Shown piece by piece: positions 1 through 7,714 of a stretch of 64,000 nt of DNA (within the stretch, counting starts at the first letter, position 1; every line of letters begins with the position of its first letter). The notes below the pieces were generated by a model, which saw nothing but the letters and a program-made list of their open reading frames with translations, did not search any database and was not told the origin of the DNA. Both the position numbers and the translations under genes were made by a program. This DNA comes from an uncultured Eubacteriales bacterium (GTDB lineage: Bacteria > Bacillota > Clostridia > Oscillospirales > Oscillospiraceae), in assembly GCA_900544405.1 (NCBI GenBank), contig UQVA01000004.1, positions 46,627 to 110,626 on the forward strand, read 5' to 3'.

Positions 1-225
1 TACCTGAGTGGCAAAAATCGACGCTGGACCTGACGGGACAGAGAAAAGCCTTCCCCTGGAGGGGAAGGTGGTCCGGCCTAAGCCGGACCGGATGAGGTTG
101 AAGGTCACAGGTTTGTATCATCTCACGGTGACAATTTTTAGTTTCGACCTCATCAGTCGCAACTAAAGTTGCGCCAGCTTCCCCTCCAGGGGAAGCCTTT
201 GCTCAGAGCGGAAGGCCTTGCTTCT
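1..225. repeat. Dispersed structured intergenic repeat, copy A
   Basis: This is one of four related intergenic elements in the window (others near 5676, 20475 and 63528). Shared pieces are a leader around AAAAATCGACGC, a GGGACAGAGAAAA block, an arm CTTCCCCTGGAGGGGAAG near 49-66, GATGAGGT...CGACCTCATC inner arms (92-99 and 145-154), and the closing arm CTTCCCCTCCAGGGGAAG at 179-196. The two outer arms are reverse complements, so the whole unit can fold into one long hairpin with nested stems (for example TCCGGCCTAAGCCGGA). There is no coding sense. The element is probably cut by the left window edge. A MITE/REP-like element or a structured RNA are both possible. Confidence 0.75.
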
Positions 226-249
226 AACTTAGGACCTGCTATGCCGCAG

Positions 250-285
250 AAAAAAACTCGGCGCTCCCCGTTTCCGGGGAGCGCC
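250..285 (-). terminator. Rho-independent terminator after the Cys/Gly-rich small gene
   Basis: On the minus strand there is a perfect 10-bp stem GGCGCTCCCC/GGGGAGCGCC with a GGAAAC-type loop, followed by GAG and a run of seven T. It lies 9 bases past the stop of the 41-codon gene and probably also ends rnf-operon transcripts that read through. Confidence 0.9.
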
Positions 286-294
286 ATTGTTTGT

Positions 295-420
295 TTAGTA
301 CCCGCAGCCGCAGCCGGTGTCCCGGGTGGGGGTCTGGTTGCAGCCACAGCCGCAGCCGATACCGCCGTTGCAGAACAGAAGCAGCAGAATGAGGATCCAG
401 ATATAGTTATTGTTGCACAT
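295..420 (-). CDS. 41-residue Cys/Gly-rich small membrane peptide
   Basis: This short gene reads MCNNNYIWILILLLLFCNGG, then IGCGCGCNQTPTRDTGCGCG, then Y and TAA. An N-terminal hydrophobic helix (residues about 7-17) is followed by a Gly-Cys tail with CGCGC and CGCG motifs, seven Cys in all. An AGGAGG ribosome site sits 10 bases before the ATG, and a strong terminator follows the stop, so it is very likely real. It lies 75 bases downstream of rnfB on the same strand and may be cotranscribed. Similar hydrophobic-helix plus Cys/Gly-rich mini-proteins occur in Clostridia and Bacilli (YjcZ-like spore peptides are a loose analogy). I cannot assign a function; metal or membrane association is only inference. 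Confidence 0.75.
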   Translation of the reverse strand: MCNNNYIWILILLLLFCNGGIGCGCGCNQTPTRDTGCGCGY

Positions 421-495
421 AAGGGAGTACCTCCTGAAAGATTTTGGCGGAACATCCGCTCATTCCATGGTATTCCCCCGGCGAAAAAAGGTTCC

Positions 496-1353
496 TCAGC
501 TTGCCGAATGCTCCTGCTCCAGCACCGGGGCCGTCAGGCCCGCATCGGTAATGAGGTGCTTGGGGCAGACCGTGGCGCATTTGCCGCAGGAGGTACACTT
601 CGTATAGTCGATAAAGGCCAGATCCTGGTCCACATGGATGGCCCCTTCTTCGCAGACCTTCTCGCACTTGCCGCAGCCCACACAGCCGGCGGAGCAGCCA
701 CGGATGGTGACGGCACCCTTGGCCTTGGAGGCGCAGGCGATGACCACCCGCTTGTCGTACTCCACGGGGATGATGAGATTCCGGGGGCAGACCCCGGCGC
801 ACATCATGCAGCCCACACATTTTTCATGGTCCACTTTGGCTACGCCGTCCACCACATGGATGGCGTCGTGCTGGCAGACCTTCGTGCAGTTGCCGAAGCC
901 CAGGCAGCCGAATTTGCAGATCAGGGGGCCACGGCCCGCCACCTTCGTGGCCGCCAGGCAGTCCTCAATGCCCTCGTAGTAGCCCTTCATCTTGGAGCCG
1001 GTGGCTTTTCCGTTTTCATCCACCCCGTGCTGACCGGCGCAGCGCACCAGCGCAACCCGCCGCACGAAGGCTCCCGGCTCCACGCCCATAATTTTCGCCA
1101 TTTTTTCCGCAGCCGCCGGGCCGCCGGAGGCACATTTGCCGATTTCCGCCTGGCCCTTCAGCACAGCTTCTGCGTATGCAGCACAGCCTGCATAGCCGCA
1201 GCCGCCGCAGTTGGCTCCTGGCAGGGCTTCGGTCAATTCTTCCAGACGAGGGTCCGTCTCCACGGCGAAAACCTTCGAGGCCACCGCCAGCACCAGGCCA
1301 AAAATCAGGCCCATGCCGCCGAGAATGGCCAATGCGATCCAAATTTCCTGCAT
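496..1353 (-). CDS. rnfB: Rnf electron transport complex subunit B
   Basis: RnfB is the iron-sulfur subunit that passes electrons from reduced ferredoxin into the membrane-bound Rnf complex (ferredoxin:NAD+ oxidoreductase). The 285-residue protein has an N-terminal membrane helix (about residues 4-28), a GANCGGCGYAGC cluster motif near residues 46-57 typical of the Fe-S domain, and then ferredoxin-like 4Fe-4S motifs (CVGCMMCAGVCP, CVGCGKCEKVC, CTSCGKCATVCP), as in clostridial RnfB. The ATG follows AAGGAGG by 8 bases. It is the last rnf gene of the operon; rnfA ends 13 bases before it. Confidence 0.96.
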   Translation of the reverse strand: MQEIWIALAILGGMGLIFGLVLAVASKVFAVETDPRLEELTEALPGANCGGCGYAGCAAYAEAVLKGQAEIGKCASGGPAAAEKMAKIMGVEPGAFVRRVALVRCAGQHGVDENGKATGSKMKGYYEGIEDCLAATKVAGRGPLICKFGCLGFGNCTKVCQHDAIHVVDGVAKVDHEKCVGCMMCAGVCPRNLIIPVEYDKRVVIACASKAKGAVTIRGCSAGCVGCGKCEKVCEEGAIHVDQDLAFIDYTKCTSCGKCATVCPKHLITDAGLTAPVLEQEHSAS

Positions 1354-1366
1354 GAATTCGCCCTCC

Positions 1367-1960
1367 TTAAAAAATCTTCAAGCCGGAGAAGCCCATGAAG
1401 GCCAGTGCCAGCAGGCCCGCCGAGATCAGCGCAATGGGGAAGCCCTTGAAGCACTCCGGGCAGTCGGCCTTGTCGGAGCGCTCCCGGACGGAGGCGAACA
1501 GCACGATGGCCAGGGTGAAGCCCAGACCGCCGCAGACGCCGAACACAACGCTCTGCAGGAAGTCGTAGCCCTTCTGCACGTTCACCAGAGCCGCACCCAG
1601 CACGGCGCAGTTGGTGGTGATCAGGGGCAGGTAGATGCCCAGTGCCTGATAAAGGCTCGGCATACTCTTTTTCAGGAACATCTCCACTACCTGCACGATG
1701 GCGGCAATGACCAGAATAAAGGCCACGGTCTGCATATACTCCAATTTTAAGGGAATCAGCAGGAAGGCGTTCACCGCCCAGGTGGCCGCCGAGGCGATGC
1801 CCATGACGAAGGTCACGGCCATGCCCATGCCCAGGGCCGTATCGCTCTTCTTCGACACACCCATGAAGGGACAGATGCCGTAGAACTTTACAAGAATGAA
1901 GTTTTCCGTGAGAATGGCGGACAGGAGAATGCCCAGAAGGCTCTGTACATAAGCGCTCAT
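1367..1960 (-). CDS. rnfA: Rnf electron transport complex subunit A
   Basis: RnfA is an integral membrane subunit of the Rnf ferredoxin:NAD+ oxidoreductase and, with RnfE, forms the membrane core that carries electrons across the bilayer. The 197-residue length and about six hydrophobic helices match the family. Signature stretches are ENFILVKFYGICPFMGVS near the N-terminus and LPLITTNCAVLGAAL in the middle; the Cys in each is a conserved cluster ligand of the RnfA/NqrE family. The start overlaps the rnfE stop (ATGA), indicating translational coupling. Confidence 0.96.
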   Translation of the reverse strand: MSAYVQSLLGILLSAILTENFILVKFYGICPFMGVSKKSDTALGMGMAVTFVMGIASAATWAVNAFLLIPLKLEYMQTVAFILVIAAIVQVVEMFLKKSMPSLYQALGIYLPLITTNCAVLGAALVNVQKGYDFLQSVVFGVCGGLGFTLAIVLFASVRERSDKADCPECFKGFPIALISAGLLALAFMGFSGLKIF

Positions 1961-2589
1961 TTTGCTTCCTCCTTGGCTTTCATTTTCTTCATGGCAAACT
2001 GGAACGCTGCGATCAGGCAGCCCAGCATCAGGAAGCCGCCTACGGGCATGATGAGCAGCATGGCCGGATAGCCCTCTGGGATGATGCGGATGCCCTCGCC
2101 GCCGTTGAGAATACCGCCGCCGAAGGTCCCGGAGCCCAGCAGCTCCCGGACGATGCTCATGGCGGTAATGGCCAGGGTGTAGCCGATGCCCATGAACAGC
2201 CCGTCAAAGGCCGAAGCCAGCACACCGTTCTTGGAGGCGAAGGCCTCCGCCCGGCCCAGAATGATGCAGTTCACCACGATCAGCGGGATGAACACGCCCA
2301 AATTTTCCGACAGGTCCGGCAGGAAGGCCTGCAGCAGCAGGTCCACCATGGTTACGAAGCCTGCGATGATAACGATGTAAGCCGCAATGCGGATGTTGGA
2401 GGGAATCACCTTCCGCAGGGCGGAGATCATCACGTTGGAGCAGATGAGGATGATCGTCACGCTGAGGCCCATGCCCAGACCGTTAAACAGGCTGGTGGTG
2501 ATGGCCAGGGAGGAACACATACCCAAAAGCTGCACCAGAACGGGGTTCTTGGTGAGGATGCCCTCTTTGCACTGTTGTCTGATATTCAT
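1957..2589 (-). CDS. rnfE: Rnf electron transport complex subunit E
   Basis: RnfE is the membrane paralogue of RnfA and the second half of the symmetric membrane core. The 210-residue protein shows KNPVLVQLLGMCSSLAITTS near residues 14-33 and IPLIVVNCIILGRAEAFAS in the middle, the matching Cys-containing helices of the RnfE/NqrD family. The C-terminus is short and lysine-rich. It overlaps rnfA by 4 bases and lies 12 bases after rnfG. Order C-D-G-E-A-B is the usual clostridial arrangement. Confidence 0.96.
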   Translation of the reverse strand: MNIRQQCKEGILTKNPVLVQLLGMCSSLAITTSLFNGLGMGLSVTIILICSNVMISALRKVIPSNIRIAAYIVIIAGFVTMVDLLLQAFLPDLSENLGVFIPLIVVNCIILGRAEAFASKNGVLASAFDGLFMGIGYTLAITAMSIVRELLGSGTFGGGILNGGEGIRIIPEGYPAMLLIMPVGGFLMLGCLIAAFQFAMKKMKAKEEAK

Positions 2590-2601
2590 TTTTCTGCCTC
2601 C

Positions 2602-3159
2602 TTAACCCAGCTTCCCGGCACATTCCAGGGCGGCATTCACGCCGCTGGTCACGGCCCGGGAGGTAATGGTGGCACTGGTGATGGCATCCACACTGCCGCC
2701 GTCCTTGCTGACGGCCAGGGTGCCGGAAAGACCGATGAACTGGTCCCGGAAGGCCTGGCCCTTGCTGTTGCCGGAGGCCGCCACGGCGCCCAGGTTCGGG
2801 GTTTCGGAATGGGAGATGATGGACACGCCCAGGACCTTTCCGTCCTTGCTGACGCCTACCATCATGTCGATGGTCCCGCCGAAGCCCGTGGGGGTCACTT
2901 CGATGGCGTAGCCGGAGGGGGAGACGTAGACCGCCCGGACCATGCCGGTGTCGTCCTGGAACGTATCCAGCTTCGTGGCCTGGTCGGCATCGGACAGCAC
3001 AGCGGTCAAGGCCTTCGTGGCTTTTTCTGCGTTGATGGTCTCAATTCTGGGGGCCGTCACCTGGTTCACCAGAGCCAGCAAAATGGCCACCACGGCGCAG
3101 ATAACGAACAGCGTCAGCGCCAGCCGGGCAATGAACAGCGGGGTATTCTTGGTTTTCAT
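2602..3159 (-). CDS. rnfG: Rnf electron transport complex subunit G (FMN-binding)
   Basis: RnfG is a single-span subunit with a large extracytoplasmic domain carrying covalently bound FMN. The 185-residue protein has one N-terminal helix (about residues 9-30) and a C-terminal FMN_bind domain with GGTIDMMVGV and the flavinylation-type motif DAITSATITS, whose threonine accepts the FMN phosphoester in known homologues. It overlaps rnfD by 4 bases (ATGA). Attachment of FMN requires an ApbE-type transferase, which is not in this window. Confidence 0.95.
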   Translation of the reverse strand: MKTKNTPLFIARLALTLFVICAVVAILLALVNQVTAPRIETINAEKATKALTAVLSDADQATKLDTFQDDTGMVRAVYVSPSGYAIEVTPTGFGGTIDMMVGVSKDGKVLGVSIISHSETPNLGAVAASGNSKGQAFRDQFIGLSGTLAVSKDGGSVDAITSATITSRAVTSGVNAALECAGKLG

Positions 3160-4154
3160 CCCTGCTTCGCCTCCTTCTTGGGCGCTCCGTACTTCACGGG
3201 ACGGCCCAGCTTGTCCAGCAGCACCACGCAGGCGTTCATCACGAGAATGGCGTAGCTGACGCCCTCGTTATAGCTGCCGAAATAGCGGATGACCATGGTC
3301 AGCGCTCCGCAGCCGATGCCAAAGAGGATCTGGCCCAGCTTGGTCACGGGGCTGGTGCTGTAATCGGTGGCCATGAACAGGGCACCCAGCATCACACCGC
3401 CGGAAAGCACCTGGGCCCCCATCCAGGTCAGGGGGTCGTTGCCTCGGGGGAACAGGACCGCAATGACCGCCACCGTGCCGATAAAGGCCAACGGGATCCG
3501 GGGGGAAACCACCCGGCGGATGAGCAGATAGGCAAAGCCGATCAGAAGCAGCAGCGCCGAAGTCTCGCCCAGGGAGCCGCCCACGTTGCCCAGGAACAGG
3601 TCCCAAAGGCTTGCGGAAGTCATGGTTCCCTGATGCATGGCGGCCAGGGGCGTTGCGGAAGTCACGACGTCGGCGGTGGAGAAAATGCCTGCGGCATTTT
3701 CAAAGCCCACTTTCACCCAGCTGCTCATGACCACAGGCCAGCTGAACAGAAAGGCCCGGGCCGCCAGGGCCGGGTTCACGAAGTTCTTGCCGATGCCGCC
3801 GAACAGCTGCTTCACCACGATCATGGCGAAGAAATCGCCGATCAGAATACACCAGTAAGGAATCGTCACGGGACACACGAAGGCCAGCAGCACACCGGTG
3901 ACCATGGCGGACAGATCGTACACCGTGGAATCCAGGTGCATGAGCTTCCGGTAACCCCACTCGAAGAACACGCAGCCCGCCACGCTGACCAGCGTGACCA
4001 TCAGCGCCCGGAAGCCGAAGAAATACACGCTGCCGCAGAGGGCCGGGAACAGGGCGATCAGCACGTCCCGCATGATCGTCCGGGTGGTCACGGGGGAATG
4101 GGCGTGGGGGGAGCTGGAAATGGTCAGCTCGTAGAAATATTTCATTGGTGCCAT
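3156..4154 (-). CDS. rnfD: Rnf electron transport complex subunit D
   Basis: RnfD is a polytopic membrane subunit related to NqrB, with a covalent FMN and a likely role in coupling electron flow to ion movement. The 332-residue protein begins with a soluble segment, SSPHAHSPVTTRTIMRDVLI, typical of RnfD, and then has about ten hydrophobic helices. A TSATPLAAM segment near residue 165 fits the flavinylation motif. It starts 12 bases after rnfC and overlaps rnfG by 4 bases. Confidence 0.95.
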   Translation of the reverse strand: MAPMKYFYELTISSSPHAHSPVTTRTIMRDVLIALFPALCGSVYFFGFRALMVTLVSVAGCVFFEWGYRKLMHLDSTVYDLSAMVTGVLLAFVCPVTIPYWCILIGDFFAMIVVKQLFGGIGKNFVNPALAARAFLFSWPVVMSSWVKVGFENAAGIFSTADVVTSATPLAAMHQGTMTSASLWDLFLGNVGGSLGETSALLLLIGFAYLLIRRVVSPRIPLAFIGTVAVIAVLFPRGNDPLTWMGAQVLSGGVMLGALFMATDYSTSPVTKLGQILFGIGCGALTMVIRYFGSYNEGVSYAILVMNACVVLLDKLGRPVKYGAPKKEAKQG

Positions 4155-4166
4155 TTTCCTACCTCC

Positions 4167-5489
4167 TTAACCTTTCCTGGGGGGCATGGCGTTGCGGACA
4201 CGCTGCTTGCCGGCCCGGAAGGACTGCACCAGCGGAATGGTCGCCGGGCAGGTATAGGCGCAGCAGCCGCACTCGATGCAATCCAGAATTCCTAATTTCT
4301 GCAATTCCGGCACGTCGCCGCTGCGCTCTGCCTGATACATCATCAAGGGCATCAGGTGCATGGGACACACGTCCATGCACTTGCCGCACCGGATGCAGTG
4401 GGGGGTATGTACGGCGAAATGACTTTTCCGGCCCAGAATGGTCACGGCGTTGGTGCCTTTCGTCACCGGCACGCTCAGGTCGAACTGGGCAACGCCCATC
4501 ATGGGGCCGCCGGAGAGGACCTTATAGGGGTTCTCGCTGTGGCCCACGGCTTCCAGCAGGTCATTGAAGCTGGTGCCAATGGGGACCATCAGGTTCATGG
4601 GGTGCATGACAATATCGCCGGACACGGTGACGATACGCCGGATCAGGGGTTGGCCCAGGTACACGGCATCGTGAATGGCCTTGCAGGTGCCGGAATTGAA
4701 TACGGCGCAACCCACTGCCGCAGGCAGTCCGCCGGAGGGGACCTGGCGGCCGGTGATGGCCTGGATCAGCTGCTTCTCGGCGCCCTGGGGGTACTTGGAA
4801 GGCAGGGCCTCTACGGTGATCTCCGAATGGGGGTCAATGTGCTTTTTCAGGGTGGCGATGGCCTCCTGCTTGTTGTCCTCCACGGCGATGTGGGCTTTGT
4901 TCAGGCCTAATATCCGCATGACGATCTCCAGGCCCTTTATGACCTCCGCCGGATATTCCTGACACACCCGGTCGTCGGCTACAATGTACGGTTCACATTC
5001 GGACACGTTCACGATAATGGTGTCCACTTTTCCCAGGCCGGAACTGAGCTTTGCATAGGTGGGGAAGGTCGCGCCGCCCATGCCCACGATACCGGCTTCC
5101 CGGATAATATCCATCAGTTCCTGACCGGTGAGCTTGGCCACTGCCACGCTGCCCCGGGGCTGGACCTCCGGGCAGGGGGTGTCCAGATGGTCATTCTCGA
5201 TGACCACGCTGAGGACTGTCATGCCGCTGGTATTGGGCCGCATCTCCACGGCCTTCACCGTACCGGAAACGCTGGCGTGGACAGGCACGCACAGCCCTTC
5301 TCCCTGGCCAATTTTCTGGCCCACGGTCACAGGGTCGCCCTTGGCCACCAACGGCTTGCAGGGCGCACCGATGTGCTGCTGCATGGGAATCACGAGAACG
5401 TCCGGTTCCGGGAAGTCCTGGACCTGTTCGCCCTCTGCGTACCACTTGTTTTCTTTGGGGTGGATCCCTCCGAAAAAGGAAAACGCCAT
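4167..5489 (-). CDS. rnfC: Rnf electron transport complex subunit C
   Basis: RnfC is the peripheral subunit that binds NADH/FMN, related to NuoF/NqrA, and donates electrons to NAD+ in the Rnf reaction. The 440-residue protein has the N-terminal barrel-sandwich region, the central flavin/nucleotide-binding region (GMGGATFPTYAKL near residue 136, NVSECEPYI) and two C-terminal 4Fe-4S motifs (CIRCGKCMDVCP and CIECGCCAYTCP). It is the first gene of the operon, preceded by a good ribosome site and a near-consensus promoter at 5542-5570. Confidence 0.96.
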   Translation of the reverse strand: MAFSFFGGIHPKENKWYAEGEQVQDFPEPDVLVIPMQQHIGAPCKPLVAKGDPVTVGQKIGQGEGLCVPVHASVSGTVKAVEMRPNTSGMTVLSVVIENDHLDTPCPEVQPRGSVAVAKLTGQELMDIIREAGIVGMGGATFPTYAKLSSGLGKVDTIIVNVSECEPYIVADDRVCQEYPAEVIKGLEIVMRILGLNKAHIAVEDNKQEAIATLKKHIDPHSEITVEALPSKYPQGAEKQLIQAITGRQVPSGGLPAAVGCAVFNSGTCKAIHDAVYLGQPLIRRIVTVSGDIVMHPMNLMVPIGTSFNDLLEAVGHSENPYKVLSGGPMMGVAQFDLSVPVTKGTNAVTILGRKSHFAVHTPHCIRCGKCMDVCPMHLMPLMMYQAERSGDVPELQKLGILDCIECGCCAYTCPATIPLVQSFRAGKQRVRNAMPPRKG

Positions 5490-5541
5490 AGGTTTTCACC
5501 TCTCTCAAAGTATCACGGTCTATGGACCGCTTTGCCCTTTT

Positions 5542-5570
5542 ATCATACTCCCTTCTTTTGAGTTTGTCTA
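5542..5570 (-). promoter_or_regulatory. Promoter of the rnfCDGEAB operon
   Basis: On the minus strand TAGACA (5565-5570) and TATGAT (5542-5547) are separated by exactly 17 bases, about 50 bases before the rnfC start codon. The match to the sigma-A consensus is close. Confidence 0.8.
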
Positions 5571-5613
5571 GTCTAATTTGGTGATTATTCCCGAAAATGG
5601 GTGAAAAAGTATA

Positions 5614-5641
5614 GTTTTATCGATATATAATGCTATAAAAC
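5614..5641. promoter_or_regulatory. AT-rich inverted repeat upstream of the rnf promoter
   Basis: A perfect 7-bp inverted repeat GTTTTAT / ATAAAAC with a 14-base AT-rich spacer lies about 45 bases upstream of the rnf -35 box. It could be a regulator-binding site or an UP-like element. It stands out from the GC-rich surroundings, but no regulator can be assigned. Confidence 0.4.
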
Positions 5642-5675
5642 GCCGGGATAATGCGGGAAATCCTGGGTGATGCTT

Positions 5676-5935
5676 GTAGGGGCGGCGGCATGCCCCGCCC
5701 TCTTTTCTTGCAATGTCTGAGCGGTAAAAATCGACACAGAAGCCTGCCGGGACAGAGAAAAAGGCTCCCGGCGTGCAGGGGGAGCTGTCAGTCCAAAGGA
5801 CTGAGGGTGTACGCTTCCGATATGGTAAAGGCCATCGTTCGATACGCTCCTACAAAATCCAACCGTACACCCCCTCCGTCACCTTCGGTGACACCTCCCC
5901 CTACACGCCGGGAGGCAGCGCCTCGCCGGGAAAAA
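5676..5935. repeat. Dispersed structured intergenic repeat, copy B (variant)
   Basis: This copy shares the leader blocks GTAGGGGCG..GCATGCCCCG, AAAAATCGAC and GGGACAGAGAAAAAG with copies A, C and D, but carries a different hairpin. The arms CTCCCGGCGTGCAGGGGGAG (5765-5784) and CTCCCCCTACACGCCGGGAG pair imperfectly, with inner arms GGGTGTACG/CGTACACCCC and small stems such as CAGTCCAAAGGACTG and GTCACCTTCGGTGAC. Part of this arm (CTCCCCCTACACGCCGGGAG) also occurs in copy C near 20800. The stretch 5640-5950 holds no credible gene. Confidence 0.7.
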
Positions 5936-5950
5936 TTTCAAAATCCCCAC

Positions 5951-5981
5951 TTGACTCTGACACGGTGGCAGGTATTATGAT
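5951..5981 (+). promoter_or_regulatory. MerR-type promoter with 19-bp spacer
   Basis: TTGACT (5951-5956) and TATGAT (5976-5981) are separated by 19 bases, the stretched spacing typical of promoters activated by MerR-family proteins. Inside the spacer lies an imperfect dyad TGACAC-G-GTGGCA. The promoter directly precedes the merR-like gene, so autoregulation is the natural reading. A TATTAT at 5973 with a 16-base spacer is an alternative -10. Confidence 0.6.
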
Positions 5982-6022
5982 AAGCGTGAGCTCAGAAAAA
6001 AGCAGCAACAGGAGGTACCGCC

Positions 6023-6838
6023 ATGCTGATGAAAATTGGAGAATTCTCAAAGCTGTCCCGTGTAAGCGTTCGGATGCTTCGCCATTACGATGAAATTGGA
6101 CTGCTCAAGCCTGCCGAAACGGACCCCTGGACCGATTACCGGTACTACCGGGCGGACCAGCTTCCGACCATGTGCCGGATCGCCGCCCTGAAGGACATCG
6201 GCTTTTCCCTGGCGGAAATTGCGCAGATGCTCACGGAGGACGCTGACCGGCTGGAAGAACGGTTCGACCGGCGGCAGCGGCAGCTGGAAGCCGAGGCTCG
6301 GGACGTGGCCCAAAAGAGGATGCTCCTGGACGCAGCCAGAAATCGGCTGAGAAAGGACGAAACCATGTCGTATCATATTACTTTGAAAACCATTCCCGCC
6401 CGCTATGCCGCAACTATTCAAATGACTGTTCCCCGCTATCAGGACGAAGGCCTGCTCTGGGCCGCCATGTGCGAGGAAACGGCGGGACTGAAAATGACGG
6501 AGACAGACCCCTGCCTGCTGGGCGTTACCTATCTGGACGGGGAGTACAAGGAAAACAACGTGGAATTGCTGGGCTGGAAGACCGTGAAGGGGCAGTATCC
6601 CGACACGGAACACGTGAAATTCCGGACCCTGCCGGAGGTCCGGGTGGCCAGCTGTACCTTCCGGGGGGATTATCAGCAGATCAACCGGGTCTATGCCGCC
6701 ATGGGGACCTGGCTCCAGGAAAACGGCTACGAGACAACCGGGGAAACGTTCTTCAACATCTACTATGTGGGCTACAAGGACACCCAGGACCCGTCGGCGT
6801 TTATCACCGAGGCCTGCTGGCCCATTCGGGAAAAGTAA
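6023..6838 (+). CDS. MerR family regulator with GyrI-like effector domain
   Basis: This is a transcription activator of the MerR family with a C-terminal GyrI-like (BmrR/SoxS-type) small-molecule-binding domain. Residues 1-75 form the winged helix (IGEFSKLSRVSVRMLRHYDE, then YRYYRADQL), followed by a helical dimerisation segment to about residue 115 (LEERFDRRQRQLEAEARDV). The GyrI-like part, about residues 115-271, has the closing motif typical of the family, PSAFITEACWPI. Such proteins usually sense hydrophobic cationic drugs. GGAGGT precedes the ATG by 6 bases; a second ATG two codons on is less well placed. Its target may be itself through the 19-bp-spacer promoter; no transporter lies immediately downstream. 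Confidence 0.9.
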   Translation: MLMKIGEFSKLSRVSVRMLRHYDEIGLLKPAETDPWTDYRYYRADQLPTMCRIAALKDIGFSLAEIAQMLTEDADRLEERFDRRQRQLEAEARDVAQKRMLLDAARNRLRKDETMSYHITLKTIPARYAATIQMTVPRYQDEGLLWAAMCEETAGLKMTETDPCLLGVTYLDGEYKENNVELLGWKTVKGQYPDTEHVKFRTLPEVRVASCTFRGDYQQINRVYAAMGTWLQENGYETTGETFFNIYYVGYKDTQDPSAFITEACWPIREK

Positions 6839-6840
6839 AG

Positions 6841-6875
6841 AAAACCGCTCGGTCCTCCAAGACCGGGCGGTTTTT
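6841..6875. terminator. Bidirectional terminator between the merR-like gene and DUF1508 gene
   Basis: A 13-bp stem AAACCGCTCGGTC/GACCGGGCGGTTT with a short loop and T-rich flanks on both sides. It serves the plus-strand regulator and the converging minus-strand operon. Confidence 0.85.
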
Positions 6876-6882
6876 CCGGGAA

Positions 6883-7248
6883 TTATGCTTCTTCTACGCT
6901 GCTTTCCGGGGCGTTCTGGCGGACGCTTTCGATGCCTTTCCTGCAGGCGGCGTGGGTGGAATAAGCGTCGGACACGGCGATGATCTTCCCGTTCCGGGCG
7001 GTGAGCCGGAAGCGGAAAGACCCCCGGCGGTCCTGGAACAGTTCAAACCGGGGATGCCGGACCAAAGCCTTTCCCTCTGTCAGGTCCGCCAGACGGGCCA
7101 GGGCAGCGCAGAGCCGAACGCTTTCAATGCCCTTCCTGCAAAGGCTCCGGGAGGAATAGACCTCCGAGGCGGCAATGGGTTCCCCGTTGCCGGAGAACAG
7201 CCGGAACCGGCATCCGGCGGCGGACTGGATGATCTGAAACCGTCCCAT
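6883..7248 (-). CDS. Tandem DUF1508 (YegP-like) protein
   Basis: This small soluble protein (121 residues from the chosen start) carries two DUF1508/YegP-type repeats: RFQIIQSAAGCRFRLFSGNG...SLCRKGIESVR and RFELFQDRRGSFRFRLTARN...ACRKGIESVR. Each repeat has the usual strand-strand-strand-helix pattern with the CRKGIESV end. Function of the family is unknown. I chose the ATG at 7248, two bases after the stop of the previous gene (translational coupling), rather than a longer upstream reading whose extra residues look non-native. It is the last gene of the ygiQ operon. Confidence 0.85.
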   Translation of the reverse strand: MGRFQIIQSAAGCRFRLFSGNGEPIAASEVYSSRSLCRKGIESVRLCAALARLADLTEGKALVRHPRFELFQDRRGSFRFRLTARNGKIIAVSDAYSTHAACRKGIESVRQNAPESSVEEA

Positions 7249-7249
7249 A

Positions 7250-7702
7250 TCAGAATAGCCCGAAAAACCGGCGTTTTTTGGGACGCTGACCGCTGAGCAG
7301 GGCGGCGACCTTCTGCTGAGCCGGAAGCCGGACCTGCTCCGGGAAAGTGCTGTCATACCAGGTCCAGAGGGTTTGCCGCTCCTCCGCCGTCAGGTAGGGG
7401 ATGAGCAGGCAGCAATGGACCTGTGCCGCAAAAAGATAGCCGTAGGTCAGTTCCTGCTCCTGGCCCACCGGGGCATGGAGAATATATTCCGTGGCGGCAA
7501 AAATGGCCTCGTGAGTGGGGGACTGAGCCAGAAATTGCCGGACCCAGGCTTCCACTGCTTCATAAAATTCCTGATTGCAGGGGTGCTTCCGGGGATCCAT
7601 GCCCAGGCCCATGAAGCCCCCGTGTCCGGCGGCCTTTTTGACCTTGGCCAGTTCCGTGCGGTAGTGATCATAGAGAGTGTTCAGTTGGTCCAGACGGTCC
7701 AT
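7250..7702 (-). CDS. Conserved hypothetical protein, 150 aa
   Basis: I do not recognise the family. The protein is soluble and mostly helical, begins MDRLDQLNTLYDHYRTEL, has a central YEAVEAWVRQFL helix, a Cys pair (AAQVHCCLLIPYL) and a basic C-terminus KKRRFFGLF. The start has AGGAGG 7 bases upstream. It sits 12 bases after ygiQ and overlaps nothing, so it is very likely cotranscribed with ygiQ and the DUF1508 gene, although this may be only physical linkage. Confidence 0.75.
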   Translation of the reverse strand: MDRLDQLNTLYDHYRTELAKVKKAAGHGGFMGLGMDPRKHPCNQEFYEAVEAWVRQFLAQSPTHEAIFAATEYILHAPVGQEQELTYGYLFAAQVHCCLLIPYLTAEERQTLWTWYDSTFPEQVRLPAQQKVAALLSGQRPKKRRFFGLF

Positions 7703-7714
7703 AGGTCTGCCTCC

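Noticed and set aside
169..1398. A 409-codon plus-strand frame over rnfB
   Set aside because: It is antisense to rnfB and the small Cys-rich gene. RnfB Fe-S motifs decide the strand.
5651..6093. Short frames over repeat copy B
   Set aside because: They follow the hairpin arms and have no ribosome site; the sequence is explained by the repeat family.
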